Source: an uncultured Prevotellaceae bacterium (GTDB lineage: Bacteria; Bacteroidota; Bacteroidia; Bacteroidales; Muribaculaceae). Taken from it: 48,224 nucleotides of DNA. Under the pieces are notes generated by a model, which worked only from the letters and a program-made list of their open reading frames with translations, was not told the origin of the DNA and searched no databases. The stretch lies in the NCBI GenBank assembly GCA_900320245.1, contig ONRP01000010.1, positions 1-48,224 on the forward strand. The letters are read 5' to 3'. Of the stretch, positions 32,752-40,957 are shown in pieces. Position 1 is the stretch's first letter; each line of letters starts with the position of its first letter. A program made the translations under genes and the position numbers.

Positions 32752-32782
32752 TTGCCGATTCAAATTTCTTTCACTACCTTTG
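32752..32782 (+). promoter_or_regulatory. Promoter of dockerin-like gene
   Basis: TTG (32752-32754) and TACCTTTG (32775-32782) are 20 nt apart, 38 nt before the ATG at 32821. Confidence 0.82.
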
Positions 32783-32820
32783 CAACAAGAAAAATATCTA
32801 ACATTAATACAAGAAGCGAT

Positions 32821-33153
32821 ATGAAGAAAATCTTTACTTTACTGTTCTGCGTCATGGCCGTTGCCGCCTATGCCGACGACGCCCGCATCGACCAGTGCAT
32901 CAACATTGTCCTGGGCAACGAGAACGCCACCATGCTGACGGCCCAGAACTTCGATGTCAATAATGACGGCATCATCGACATCAACGACGTGACCCAGATG
33001 ATCAGCGAGAATCTGGCTACCAAACGCGCTCCCGCCAAGGCCAAGCAGGCCATCGACGTCGACGCCATCATCAAGGACATCATCGACGATGTGCCCCCCA
33101 CCCCCAACTTGGGTGACGTGAACGAGGCCATCAGCAAGAATCTGGAGGAATAA
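32821..33153 (+). CDS. Secreted dockerin-like protein
   Basis: The 110-residue protein has a Sec signal (MKKIFTLLFCVMAVAAYA, cleavage near residue 18). Residues 22-66 read ARIDQCINIVLGN and NFDVNNDGIIDINDVTQMIS, an EF-hand-like calcium loop with Asp45, Asn47, Asp49, Asp53 and Asp56. This is the first half of a type I dockerin. The second half is degenerate (DVDAIIKDIIDD, then GDVNEAISKNL) and lacks a full calcium loop. An Ala/Pro/Lys linker lies between. There is no catalytic domain, so it is a stand-alone dockerin-like module. Its partner, if any, is not encoded nearby. It sits between two of the lipoprotein paralogues. Confidence 0.72.
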   Translation: MKKIFTLLFCVMAVAAYADDARIDQCINIVLGNENATMLTAQNFDVNNDGIIDINDVTQMISENLATKRAPAKAKQAIDVDAIIKDIIDDVPPTPNLGDVNEAISKNLEE

Positions 33154-33190
33154 TCCGCCAGACCGCATCACCGGGGCCACAGCCCCGCCG

Positions 33191-33230
33191 CAACCGCCCT
33201 GTCCACGGCAGTGTGTCCGGGCGGTTGTTT
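33191..33230 (+). terminator. Terminator after dockerin-like gene
   Basis: CAACCGCCC (33191-33199) and GGGCGGTTG (33219-33227) followed by TTT. Confidence 0.7.
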
Positions 33231-33302
33231 GCTACACAAAACCCGCCTGGCAGCCCCCTGCCGGCATCAACCCATCAACCACAATAACAACACATCCATT
33301 AC

Positions 33303-33740
33303 ATGAAACCGCATTCTCACATCCAGTGGCGCAGCCTTTTGCTCGCCCTGCTCTTTATCCTGCCGCTGTCGGCACTCACCTCGTGCGGCGACGATGACGA
33401 ACCCACAACCACCATCGACTACTACATCGAAGTCGAGGAGGAGTTCCTGGTCGACGGCACCATCGACCACACCGACCGCTACTACAGCCCCGTCACATTG
33501 ATGAGAGAGGCCCTGCGCAAGGCCTATCCCGAGCCCAATGCCCAGGGCGCCGACCAGGCCGTCATCACGGCCTGCGACGAGGTCTACCAGCGTTACATCA
33601 GCATGTATGACGGCAAGGCCGAGCACCTCACCTGCCTGTTCCACCTCGTGCGCGCCACCAAGAGCGGCGACATCGTCAAGCAAGGCGAACGCCTCAAGAC
33701 CTACAGCGTCGACATCAATCCCCCCGAGATTGAAAATTAA
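33303..33740 (+). CDS. Small lipoprotein, paralogue 3 of three
   Basis: The 145-residue protein has the lipobox ALTSCGDDDEP (Cys28). It shows the same order as its paralogues: TTIDYYIEVEEEF, then LMREALRKAYPEPNAQGADQ, DEVYQRYISMYDGKAEHLTC and LVRATKSGDIVKQGERLKTY. The following Sel1 gene starts only 18 nt after its stop, so it is probably translated from the same message and could anchor or serve the Sel1 proteins in the envelope. Function unknown. Confidence 0.75.
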   Translation: MKPHSHIQWRSLLLALLFILPLSALTSCGDDDEPTTTIDYYIEVEEEFLVDGTIDHTDRYYSPVTLMREALRKAYPEPNAQGADQAVITACDEVYQRYISMYDGKAEHLTCLFHLVRATKSGDIVKQGERLKTYSVDINPPEIEN

Positions 33741-33758
33741 CATAAAACAAATTGCCTT

Positions 33759-34241
33759 ATGAAACGTATTATATTTCTTTTTGTCGCCCTGACGATGCTC
33801 GCTTGCGGCAGCAGCGCTTTAGCACAGGATAACAACGAATCCATCAAACTACTCAAAGAACTAGCCCAATCAGGAGATGCCTACGCACAAGGTCTCCTAG
33901 GCTATTGCTATGAGGTGGGAGAAGACGTGCCACAAAGTTATACCGAGGCCGTCAAGTGGTACAGAAAAGCGGCTGAACAAGGAGATGATCTTGGTCAATT
34001 CTCATTGGGCGATTGCTATGCCCGAGGGCAAGGAGTGACACAAAGTTACACCGAAGCCATCAAGTGGTATCGCAAGTCCGCTGAGCAAGGAAATGAATTT
34101 GCTCAAGAGCGTATGGGCTATTGCTATGAAAACGGCTATGGGGTCAAAAAGGACAAACAGGAGGCCGTCAAGTGGTACAGAAAAGCAGCCAATCAGGGGA
34201 ATGAATCAGCCAAAAAGAGCCTGAAACGGCTGGGATATTGA
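33759..34241 (+). CDS. Short Sel1-repeat protein (three repeats)
   Basis: The 160-residue protein has a signal peptide (MKRIIFLFVALTMLACGSSA; both a LACG lipobox and an ALA-Q cleavage site are possible). A partial repeat is followed by three full 36-residue Sel1 repeats of the form AQxxxGYCYxxGxGVxxxxxEAVKWYRKAAEQG, then a capping KKSLKRLGY. Sel1 repeats are TPR-like helix pairs that mediate protein contacts. It lacks the linker and PEGA-like domain of the following genes, so it is the simplest member of the array and heads the first Sel1 transcription unit. Confidence 0.88.
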   Translation: MKRIIFLFVALTMLACGSSALAQDNNESIKLLKELAQSGDAYAQGLLGYCYEVGEDVPQSYTEAVKWYRKAAEQGDDLGQFSLGDCYARGQGVTQSYTEAIKWYRKSAEQGNEFAQERMGYCYENGYGVKKDKQEAVKWYRKAANQGNESAKKSLKRLGY

Positions 34242-34291
34242 CAATATCCACTGATTAAGACACCATTGAATAAATCACAATTAACCTTTCT

Positions 34292-35674
34292 ATGAGGCGA
34301 ATTATTTCTATCTTGTTAACATTGGCGCTGATGGTCGGCGGCACTGCTGTGGCACAGGTTCAGATACAAGGCGGGCCTATCAAGCCGCCCATCCCGCCCG
34401 CCAAACAACGACAAAAGCCGAAAAAGAAGGCCCGGCCAAAAAAGCAGGTCAAGCTCAAGAGTGGTTCACACCGGGTTAAGGTGGTTACCGATTACTACAA
34501 CGACTGCTCGACGACCATCAATGTCAGCAGCAGTAAAAAGTCCTTCGACCTGACGCTGACAGAAAAGACCGATGCCGAATCCCAGTTCCAGCTGGGCATC
34601 AACTACTATGAAGGTCGCTCAGGCTTCCCACAAGACTATACAAAAGCCGCGAAACACTTCCACAAAGCGGCAGAACAAGGAAATGCAAATGCACAATGCA
34701 ATCTTGGCTACAGCTATCATAAGGGGCTGGGAGTGACACAGAATTATACCGAAGCCGTAAAATGGTACCAAAAAGCCGCTGAACAGGGAGATAGTATTGC
34801 TCAAATCAATTTAGGATACTTGTACTTAACAGGAGAAAGCGTGCCACAAGATTTTAGCGAGGCTATCAAGTGGTACCGCAAAGCAGCTGAACAAGGTTCT
34901 GAGGAAGCTCAATTATGTTTGGGAATATGCTATACTTTAACGCAAAATTACTCCGAAGCTGAAAAATGGACCAAAATGGCTGCAGAACGAGGATATGCCA
35001 TGGCTCAGTATTGGTTGGGATCATTTTATCAAGATCGGCTCATAGACCTCTGTGAAGCCGCTACATGGTACAAGAAAGCAGCAGAGCAAGGTTTATACAT
35101 AGCACAAAAAGAATTAGGTGGTTGTTACTATCTTGGAAAAGGTGTTACTCAGGATTACACCGAAGCGGCAAAGTGGTTCCGTAAAGCAGCAGAACAAGGG
35201 GATGCCGAAGCACAAAACCGCTTGGGTGTCTGCTATTTTTTAGGCAATGGAGTAAAACAAAGTGATGTCGAAGCAGCAAAATGGTATCAAAAAGCCGCTG
35301 AACAAGGCGATGTACAAGCGCAATTTAACTTAGGATACTGCTATGAAAACGGACTTGGCGTGACAAAGAGTTACACCGATGCTGCTAAATGGTACAAGAA
35401 AGCTGCAGAACAAGGAGACGCCACAGCTCAAAACAATTTAGGCATGTGTTATTATTTAGGCAATGGGGTAACGCAAAGCTACACCGAAGCCGTCAAATGG
35501 TGTCTAAAAGCCGCAGAGCAAGGCAAAGCCTCAGCACAATTTAATATGGGTTATTTCTACGAACAAGGCTATGGGGTAACTCAAAATCGTACGGAAGCAG
35601 TCAAATGGTATCGCAAAGCCGCTGAACAAGACTTTCAAGAGGCTAAAGAGGCACTATCAAATTTGGGATATTGA
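34292..35674 (+). CDS. Sel1-repeat protein with truncated PEGA-like domain
   Basis: The 460-residue protein has a signal peptide (SILLTLALMVGGTAVAQ), a Gln/Pro/Lys-rich linker (GGPIKPPIPPAKQRQKPKKK) and only the second half of the PEGA-like domain. The text jumps from PKKQVK straight to LKSGSHRVKVVTDYYND. Compared with the gene at 39309 about 30 codons are missing, in frame. Ten Sel1 repeats follow (about 90-450) with a capping EALSNLGY; repeats 4 and 5 are shortened or irregular. It is exported to the periplasm or outer surface. The first 130 nt of its linker region are nearly identical to the gene at 37460. Partner unknown. Confidence 0.85.
   Translation: MRRIISILLTLALMVGGTAVAQVQIQGGPIKPPIPPAKQRQKPKKKARPKKQVKLKSGSHRVKVVTDYYNDCSTTINVSSSKKSFDLTLTEKTDAESQFQLGINYYEGRSGFPQDYTKAAKHFHKAAEQGNANAQCNLGYSYHKGLGVTQNYTEAVKWYQKAAEQGDSIAQINLGYLYLTGESVPQDFSEAIKWYRKAAEQGSEEAQLCLGICYTLTQNYSEAEKWTKMAAERGYAMAQYWLGSFYQDRLIDLCEAATWYKKAAEQGLYIAQKELGGCYYLGKGVTQDYTEAAKWFRKAAEQGDAEAQNRLGVCYFLGNGVKQSDVEAAKWYQKAAEQGDVQAQFNLGYCYENGLGVTKSYTDAAKWYKKAAEQGDATAQNNLGMCYYLGNGVTQSYTEAVKWCLKAAEQGKASAQFNMGYFYEQGYGVTQNRTEAVKWYRKAAEQDFQEAKEALSNLGY
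34324..34453 (+). repeat. 130-nt 5' cassette shared with 37492-37621
   Basis: Bases 34324-34453 match 37492-37621 at 129 of 130 positions by hand alignment. They encode the end of the signal peptide and the Pro/Lys linker. The match stops exactly at the deletion junction in both genes. Confidence 0.88.
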
Positions 35675-35699
35675 TGACTATTGTATTGATATGGGTTTT

Positions 35700-37421
35700 A
35701 TGAAACGATTGAATTGGATTTTGGTGGTGCTGGTGCTGATGATTGGAAGCAGTGCTGTGGCACAGATTCAGATTCCCGGCGGCCCCATCAAGCCGCCCGT
35801 ACCGCCTGTTAAAACCAGGACAAAACCTAAGGCTAAGACCAGGCCCAAAAAGACGACCACGCAGATAGTCAAATACTATGACGTGACGTTCACCAGCAAC
35901 GCCTATGATGGCGACCTGTATATCGACGGCGAATACATCGGCGATGCCAACACCACATGGACACTCAAAAGTGGTTCACACAAAGTGAAAGTAATCACCG
36001 ACTACTATAACGACTACTCGACGACGATCGACGTCAGCAACAGCAACAAGTCCTTTAATCTCAACCTGACCGAGAAAACCGATGCCGAATCACAATACCA
36101 ACTGGCCGTCAACTATTACGAAGGCCGCTGTGGTTACTCACAGGATTACAACGAGGCTGTCAAACGCTTCCGCAATGCGGCCGAAAAGGGGAACGCGTCT
36201 GCACAATTTTGGTTAGGTTTCTGCTATGACCGCGGACGTGGGGTTTCACAGAGTTACCCCGAAGCCATTAAATGGTATCAAAGAGCAGCGGAACAAGAAA
36301 ACGCATCTGCACAGAACAATTTGGGCGTTTGCTATCAAGAGGGACTTGGGGTGACCAAAGATTGCAACAAAGCCGTCAAATGGTACCGAAAAGCGGCTGA
36401 GCAAGAAAACGCCTCCGCGCAAAGCAAATTGGGCTATTGCTATTTTATTGGCCTTGGCGTGACCAAAGATTACAACGAAGCCGTCAAATGGTTTAGGAAA
36501 GCAGCAGAGCAAGGAGAAATATCCGCGCAAAACAATTTGGGCGTTTGCTATCAAGAGGGACTTGGCGTGACAAGAGATTACAACGAGGCTGTCAATTGGT
36601 ACCGAAAAGCGGCCGAGCAAGGATCTACCGCTTCGCAAAACCAATTGGGCTTTTGCTATCATCATGGGCTTGGTGTAACTCAAGATTATTCTAAGGCTGT
36701 TGAGTGGTATCGAAAAGGGGCCGATCAAGGAGATTCCTCTGCGCAAAACCAATTGGGCTTTTGTTACCATGAGGGACTTGGCGTGACAAAAGATTACAAC
36801 GAGGCGATCAAATGGTACCGAAAAGCGGCCGAGCAGGGAAACACCTCAGCGCAAAACCAACTGGGCGTTTGCTATCATTATGGGCTTGGAGTGACGAAAG
36901 ATTACAACGAAGCCGTCAAATGGTACCGAAAAGCGGCTGAGCAAGGGGATCCCTCTGCACAAAACCAATTGGGCGTTTGCTATCAAGAGGGACTTGGCGT
37001 GACCAAAGATTACAACGAAGCCGTCAAATGGTATCGAAAAGCGGCTGAGCAAGGAGTGGCCAGTGCTCAATACAACTTGGCCTCATGTTACTTTAATGGC
37101 CAAGGTGTAACGCAAAGTCATACTGAGGCTGTCAAATGGTTTAGAAAAGCGGCTGAGCAAGGCCTTGCCAATGCACAATGTGGTTTAGGTTATTGCTACC
37201 TAAATGGCCAAGGCGTGAAAAAAGACAAAAACGAAGCAGTCATATGGTTTAGAAAAGCGGCTGAGCAAGGGAATGCAACTGCACAAAACAATTTGGGGGC
37301 TTGCTATGAAGATGGTAACGGAGTGAAGAAAGACAAGCAGGAGGCCGCCAAATGGTACCGAAAGGCCGCCGAGCAAGGCCATGCTGGCGCAAAAGCAGCA
37401 TTGTCACGGCTGGGGTACTGA
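35700..37421 (+). CDS. Sel1-repeat protein with PEGA-like domain (12 repeats)
   Basis: I place the start at 35700 (MKRLNWILVVLVLMIGSSAV) by comparison with the paralogues; an ATG at 35691 adds three residues. After the signal come QIQIPGGPIKPPVPP and a basic linker, then a complete PEGA-like domain (KYYDVTFTSNAYDGDLYIDG, GSHKVKVITDYYNDYSTTID), and 12 Sel1 repeats of 36 residues with the cap ALSRLGY. Repeats 3-9 are almost identical (GVCYQEGLGVTKDYNEAVKW), also in DNA, which points to recent expansion by unequal exchange. An exported scaffold role is likely from the fold; no catalytic part is seen. Confidence 0.88.
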   Translation: MKRLNWILVVLVLMIGSSAVAQIQIPGGPIKPPVPPVKTRTKPKAKTRPKKTTTQIVKYYDVTFTSNAYDGDLYIDGEYIGDANTTWTLKSGSHKVKVITDYYNDYSTTIDVSNSNKSFNLNLTEKTDAESQYQLAVNYYEGRCGYSQDYNEAVKRFRNAAEKGNASAQFWLGFCYDRGRGVSQSYPEAIKWYQRAAEQENASAQNNLGVCYQEGLGVTKDCNKAVKWYRKAAEQENASAQSKLGYCYFIGLGVTKDYNEAVKWFRKAAEQGEISAQNNLGVCYQEGLGVTRDYNEAVNWYRKAAEQGSTASQNQLGFCYHHGLGVTQDYSKAVEWYRKGADQGDSSAQNQLGFCYHEGLGVTKDYNEAIKWYRKAAEQGNTSAQNQLGVCYHYGLGVTKDYNEAVKWYRKAAEQGDPSAQNQLGVCYQEGLGVTKDYNEAVKWYRKAAEQGVASAQYNLASCYFNGQGVTQSHTEAVKWFRKAAEQGLANAQCGLGYCYLNGQGVKKDKNEAVIWFRKAAEQGNATAQNNLGACYEDGNGVKKDKQEAAKWYRKAAEQGHAGAKAALSRLGY

Positions 37422-37459
37422 TAACTACTGCATCTATCAACAAAAACATAGTGAGTATT

Positions 37460-39024
37460 ATGAAACGATTGAATTGCATTTTGGTAGCGGTGGCGCTGAT
37501 GGTCGGCGGCACTGCTGTGGGACAGGTTCAGATACAAGGCGGGCCTATCAAGCCGCCCATCCCGCCCGCCAAACAACGACAAAAGCCGAAAAAGAAGGCC
37601 CGGCCAAAAAAGCAGGTCAAGATGCCGACCTGTATATCGACGGTGACTATGTGGGTGATGCCAATACCATCTGGACCTTGAAGGCCGGCTCGCACGCCGT
37701 CAAGGTGGTCACCGACTACTACAACGACTACTCGACCACTGTCAATGTCATCGGCAACAAGTCCTTCGATCTCAACCTCACCGAAAAGACCGATGCCGAA
37801 TCGCAATATATGCTGGGCGTCAACTACTACGAGGGTCGCTCCGGTTTCCCGCAAAATTATACTGAGGCCGTCAAGCGTTTCCTCAACGCCGCCAACAAGG
37901 GGCATGCCAAGTCGCAAAACCATTTAGCATACTGCTATTACAATGGTTTCGGCGTCTCACAAAATTATTCAGAAGCCGCCAAGTGGTATCGAGAAGCAGC
38001 AGAGCAGGGACTTGCTAATGCTCAACGCCACCTGGGTTGGTGCTATGAAAATGGCCATGGGGTGACACAAAGTTATACTGAAGCCGTTAAATGGTACAGA
38101 GCCGCTGCAATACAAGGAGATGCGTGGGGGCAACATAATTTGGGTGTTTGCTATGCCAACGGCCGCGGAGTGACAAAAGATTACACTGAAGCCGTCAAGT
38201 GGTACCGAAAAGCAGCAGAACAAGGGAATGCCTCTGCACAATGCAACTTGGGTTGGTGCTATTACAATGGCAATGGAGAGACGCAGAGTTATTCCGAAGC
38301 CGTTAAGTGGTACCGAAAAGCAGCAGAACAAGGGGATGCCACTGCACAACGCAATTTGGGTTGGTGCTTCGAAGCAGGTAACGGAGTAACACAAGATAAA
38401 ACCGAGGCAGCCAAATGGTACCGCAAAGCAGCAGAACAGGGGGATACTGAAGGTCAATGCAGTTTGGGTTACTGCTATGAAGCAAGTATAGGTGTGACAC
38501 AAAGTCACACAGAAGCAGCCAAATGGTACCGCAAAGCAGCCGAACAGGGACATGCCAGAGCGCAATACAATTTGGGTCGGTGCTATGAAGCAGGAAACGG
38601 AGTATCACAAGATAAAACCGAAGCAACTAAGTGGTACCGCAAAGCCGCAGAACAAGAATATGCTTGGGCACAAAACAAATTGGGTTGGTGTTATTTCAAC
38701 GGCAATGGAGTGACACAAAGTTATACCGAAGCCGTTAAATGGTTACGCAAAGCAGCAGAACAAGGGAATGCTCCAGCGCAATGCACCCTGGGCTACTGCT
38801 ACGAGAAAGGACTTGGTGTTACAAAAAGCGAAACAGATGCCATCAAGTGGTACCGAAAAGCAGCAGAACAAGGAGATGCCGATGCGCAACAAAATATGGG
38901 CGTATGCTATGAACTGGGCATTGGTGTGAAAAAGGACAAACAAGAGGCCGTGAAGTGGTACCGCAAAGCAGCGGAACAAGGTAATTCTTCTGCCAAAAAC
39001 AACCTAAGACGGTTGGGTTATTAA
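37460..39024 (+). pseudogene. Frameshifted Sel1-repeat gene with PEGA-like domain
   Basis: The signal and linker (MKRLNCILVAVALMVGGTAV, then GGPIKPPIPPAKQRQKPKKK) are read in one frame from 37460 and stop at 37681. The body (DADLYIDGDYVGDANTIWTL, then 11 Sel1 repeats and RRLGY) is open in another frame from 37621 to 39024. The break at 37620/37621 is a 34-nt deletion relative to the gene at 39309. The body is otherwise intact, with protein-like text and no further stops, so the lesion is recent, or it is an assembly error, or a recombination state. Without repair no signal peptide is attached to the body. Confidence 0.82.
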
Positions 39025-39096
39025 ACGCAGTCACTTGGCATCTGGAACTATGCAAGGTATCTATCGATCAAGCGCAACAGGTGCAATCATCTGAGT

Positions 39097-39141
39097 CTTG
39101 CCCGCTAACCAGATGCTGGTCGGCGGGCAAGGCTCGTTTTT
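39097..39141 (+). terminator. Terminator of the first Sel1 unit
   Basis: CTTGCCCGC (39097-39105) pairs with GCGGGCAAG (39123-39131), with an inner ACCA/TGGT pairing, and is followed by GCTCGTTTTT. Confidence 0.8.
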
Positions 39142-39230
39142 GCCTTTGGGCCCAATATCATATGGTTTGTCATCGTCGGAATTCATTTTATACATTAACT
39201 AGGGTATTTCATCCAAAAAGGCATCATTTA

Positions 39231-39263
39231 TTTGGCATAAATGTTCACGAAGTGATAACTTTG
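39231..39263 (+). promoter_or_regulatory. Promoter of the second Sel1 unit
   Basis: TTTG (39231-39234) and TAACTTTG (39256-39263) are 21 nt apart, 45 nt before the ATG at 39309. AAATGTTCACGA overlaps the spacer. Confidence 0.75.
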
Positions 39264-39308
39264 CAGCATCGAACTCAAGAAATAATAATCCATAAAACTT
39301 AATACATC

Positions 39309-40910
39309 ATGAAACGAATTACTTCTATCTTGCTAACCTTGGCGCTGATGCTTGGTGGCAGCGCTATGGCACAAATCCAGATTCCCGGCGGCGCCATCAA
39401 GCCGCCCGTGCCCCCTGTCAAACAACGACTGAAACCCAAAGCCAAGGCCAGGCCGAAAAAGCAGGTCAAATACTACGACGTGACCTTCAACTGCAACGCC
39501 CCCGATGCCGACCTGTATATCGACGGCAACTTCGTGGGCGACGCCAACATCATTTGGACGCTCAAGGCCGGCTCCCATGCCGTCAAAGTGGTTACCGACT
39601 ACTATAACGACTACTCCACCACCGTCAAGGTCAGCAGTAGCAACAAGTCCTTCGACCTCAACCTGACCGAGAAAACCGATGCTGAATCACAGTTTCAAAT
39701 TGGTATCAACTATCACGAAGGGCGCTCGGGCTTCCCGCAAGACTATGATCAAGCCCTAAACTATTTTGCTATGGCGGCAGAGAAAGGATATGTTCCGGCG
39801 ATAACCTGGATTGGTTACTGCTTTAAAACAGGCCATGGCATCACGCAGGATTTCCAAGAGGCCGTCAAATGGTTCACCTTGGCCGCCGAACAAGGGAATT
39901 CTGCTGCACAAAACAATTTAGGCCACTGCTATCAATTTGGTTTGGGTGTAGAAAAAGATTACGCTAAAGCCATAGAATGGTACCGCATGGCCGCCTATCA
40001 AGGCTATGCCAGTGCACAAAACAATCTGGGCTTCTGCTATGAAGAAGGGTGGGGAGTCGCACAAGATTACGACGAAGCCTTCAGATGGTATATGAAAGCC
40101 GCCAATCAAGGCAACACTACTGCGCAAGACAATATTGCACAATGCTATAAAAGAGGCCATGGTGTGCCCAAGAATTATACCGAGGCCGTCAAATGGCACC
40201 GTATGGCGGCAGAACAGGGAAGCGCTGTTGCACAAAACAACTTGGCTATGTGCTATGAAAATGGTGTCGGTGTGGAGAAGGACTACGACATGGCTGTTTA
40301 CTGGTACCAAAAATCAGCAGATCAAGGAGCCGTCGGTGCCATACACAACTTGGGTATGTGCTACTTTTTGGGCCATGGCGTTCCACAAAGTTACTTCGAG
40401 GCTGCTATGCGGTTCAGGGAAGCAGCAGAACAAGGCTATGCCTCCTCCCAGTATATGCTCGGCTACTGCTTTGAAGCCGGCCTCGGTGCTGAACAAAACT
40501 ACACTGCTGCTGTCAAGTGGTATCGCAAAGCAGTCGAACAGGGACACGCTAATGCACAGAACAACCTAGGTAACTGCTATTATGCCGGCAGAGGCGTTAC
40601 CCAGAGTTACACCGAGGCTGTCGAATTGTTCCGAATGTCGGCTAAACAAGGCAACCCCCCAGCACAATGCAACCTGGGCAACTGCTATTTTGAAGGCAAA
40701 GGTGTGAAAAAGGACAGGAAAGAGGCTGTCAACTGGTTCTACCAGGCCGCCGCCAAAGGTCACGCCGAAGCCCAGTATAGGTTGGCAGACTGCTATCATC
40801 ATGGATATGGTGTGAAAAAGAATAAGCAAGAAGCCATCAACTGGTACCAAAAGGCGGCCAATCAAGGTTATGCCAAAGCGGTATCATCTCTTAGAGAACT
40901 AGGAAATTGA
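39309..40910 (+). CDS. Sel1-repeat protein with complete PEGA-like domain (11 repeats)
   Basis: The 533-residue protein. Signal MKRITSILLTLALMLGGSAM, then QIQIPGGAIKPPVPPVKQR, an intact PEGA-like domain (YYDVTFNCNAPDADLYIDGN then GSHAVKVVTDYYNDYSTTVK), TEKTDAESQ and 11 Sel1 repeats ending SSLRELGN. Repeats are more diverged than in the gene at 35700. It is the first gene of the second unit, with its own promoter, and provides the best reference for the deletions in the genes at 34292 and 37460. It is exported; function inferred only as a protein-contact scaffold. Confidence 0.88.
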   Translation: MKRITSILLTLALMLGGSAMAQIQIPGGAIKPPVPPVKQRLKPKAKARPKKQVKYYDVTFNCNAPDADLYIDGNFVGDANIIWTLKAGSHAVKVVTDYYNDYSTTVKVSSSNKSFDLNLTEKTDAESQFQIGINYHEGRSGFPQDYDQALNYFAMAAEKGYVPAITWIGYCFKTGHGITQDFQEAVKWFTLAAEQGNSAAQNNLGHCYQFGLGVEKDYAKAIEWYRMAAYQGYASAQNNLGFCYEEGWGVAQDYDEAFRWYMKAANQGNTTAQDNIAQCYKRGHGVPKNYTEAVKWHRMAAEQGSAVAQNNLAMCYENGVGVEKDYDMAVYWYQKSADQGAVGAIHNLGMCYFLGHGVPQSYFEAAMRFREAAEQGYASSQYMLGYCFEAGLGAEQNYTAAVKWYRKAVEQGHANAQNNLGNCYYAGRGVTQSYTEAVELFRMSAKQGNPPAQCNLGNCYFEGKGVKKDRKEAVNWFYQAAAKGHAEAQYRLADCYHHGYGVKKNKQEAINWYQKAANQGYAKAVSSLRELGN

Positions 40911-40957
40911 TTCTCTTGTCTCTTAATTATGTCATAGATTAATTGCTATCATAACGT

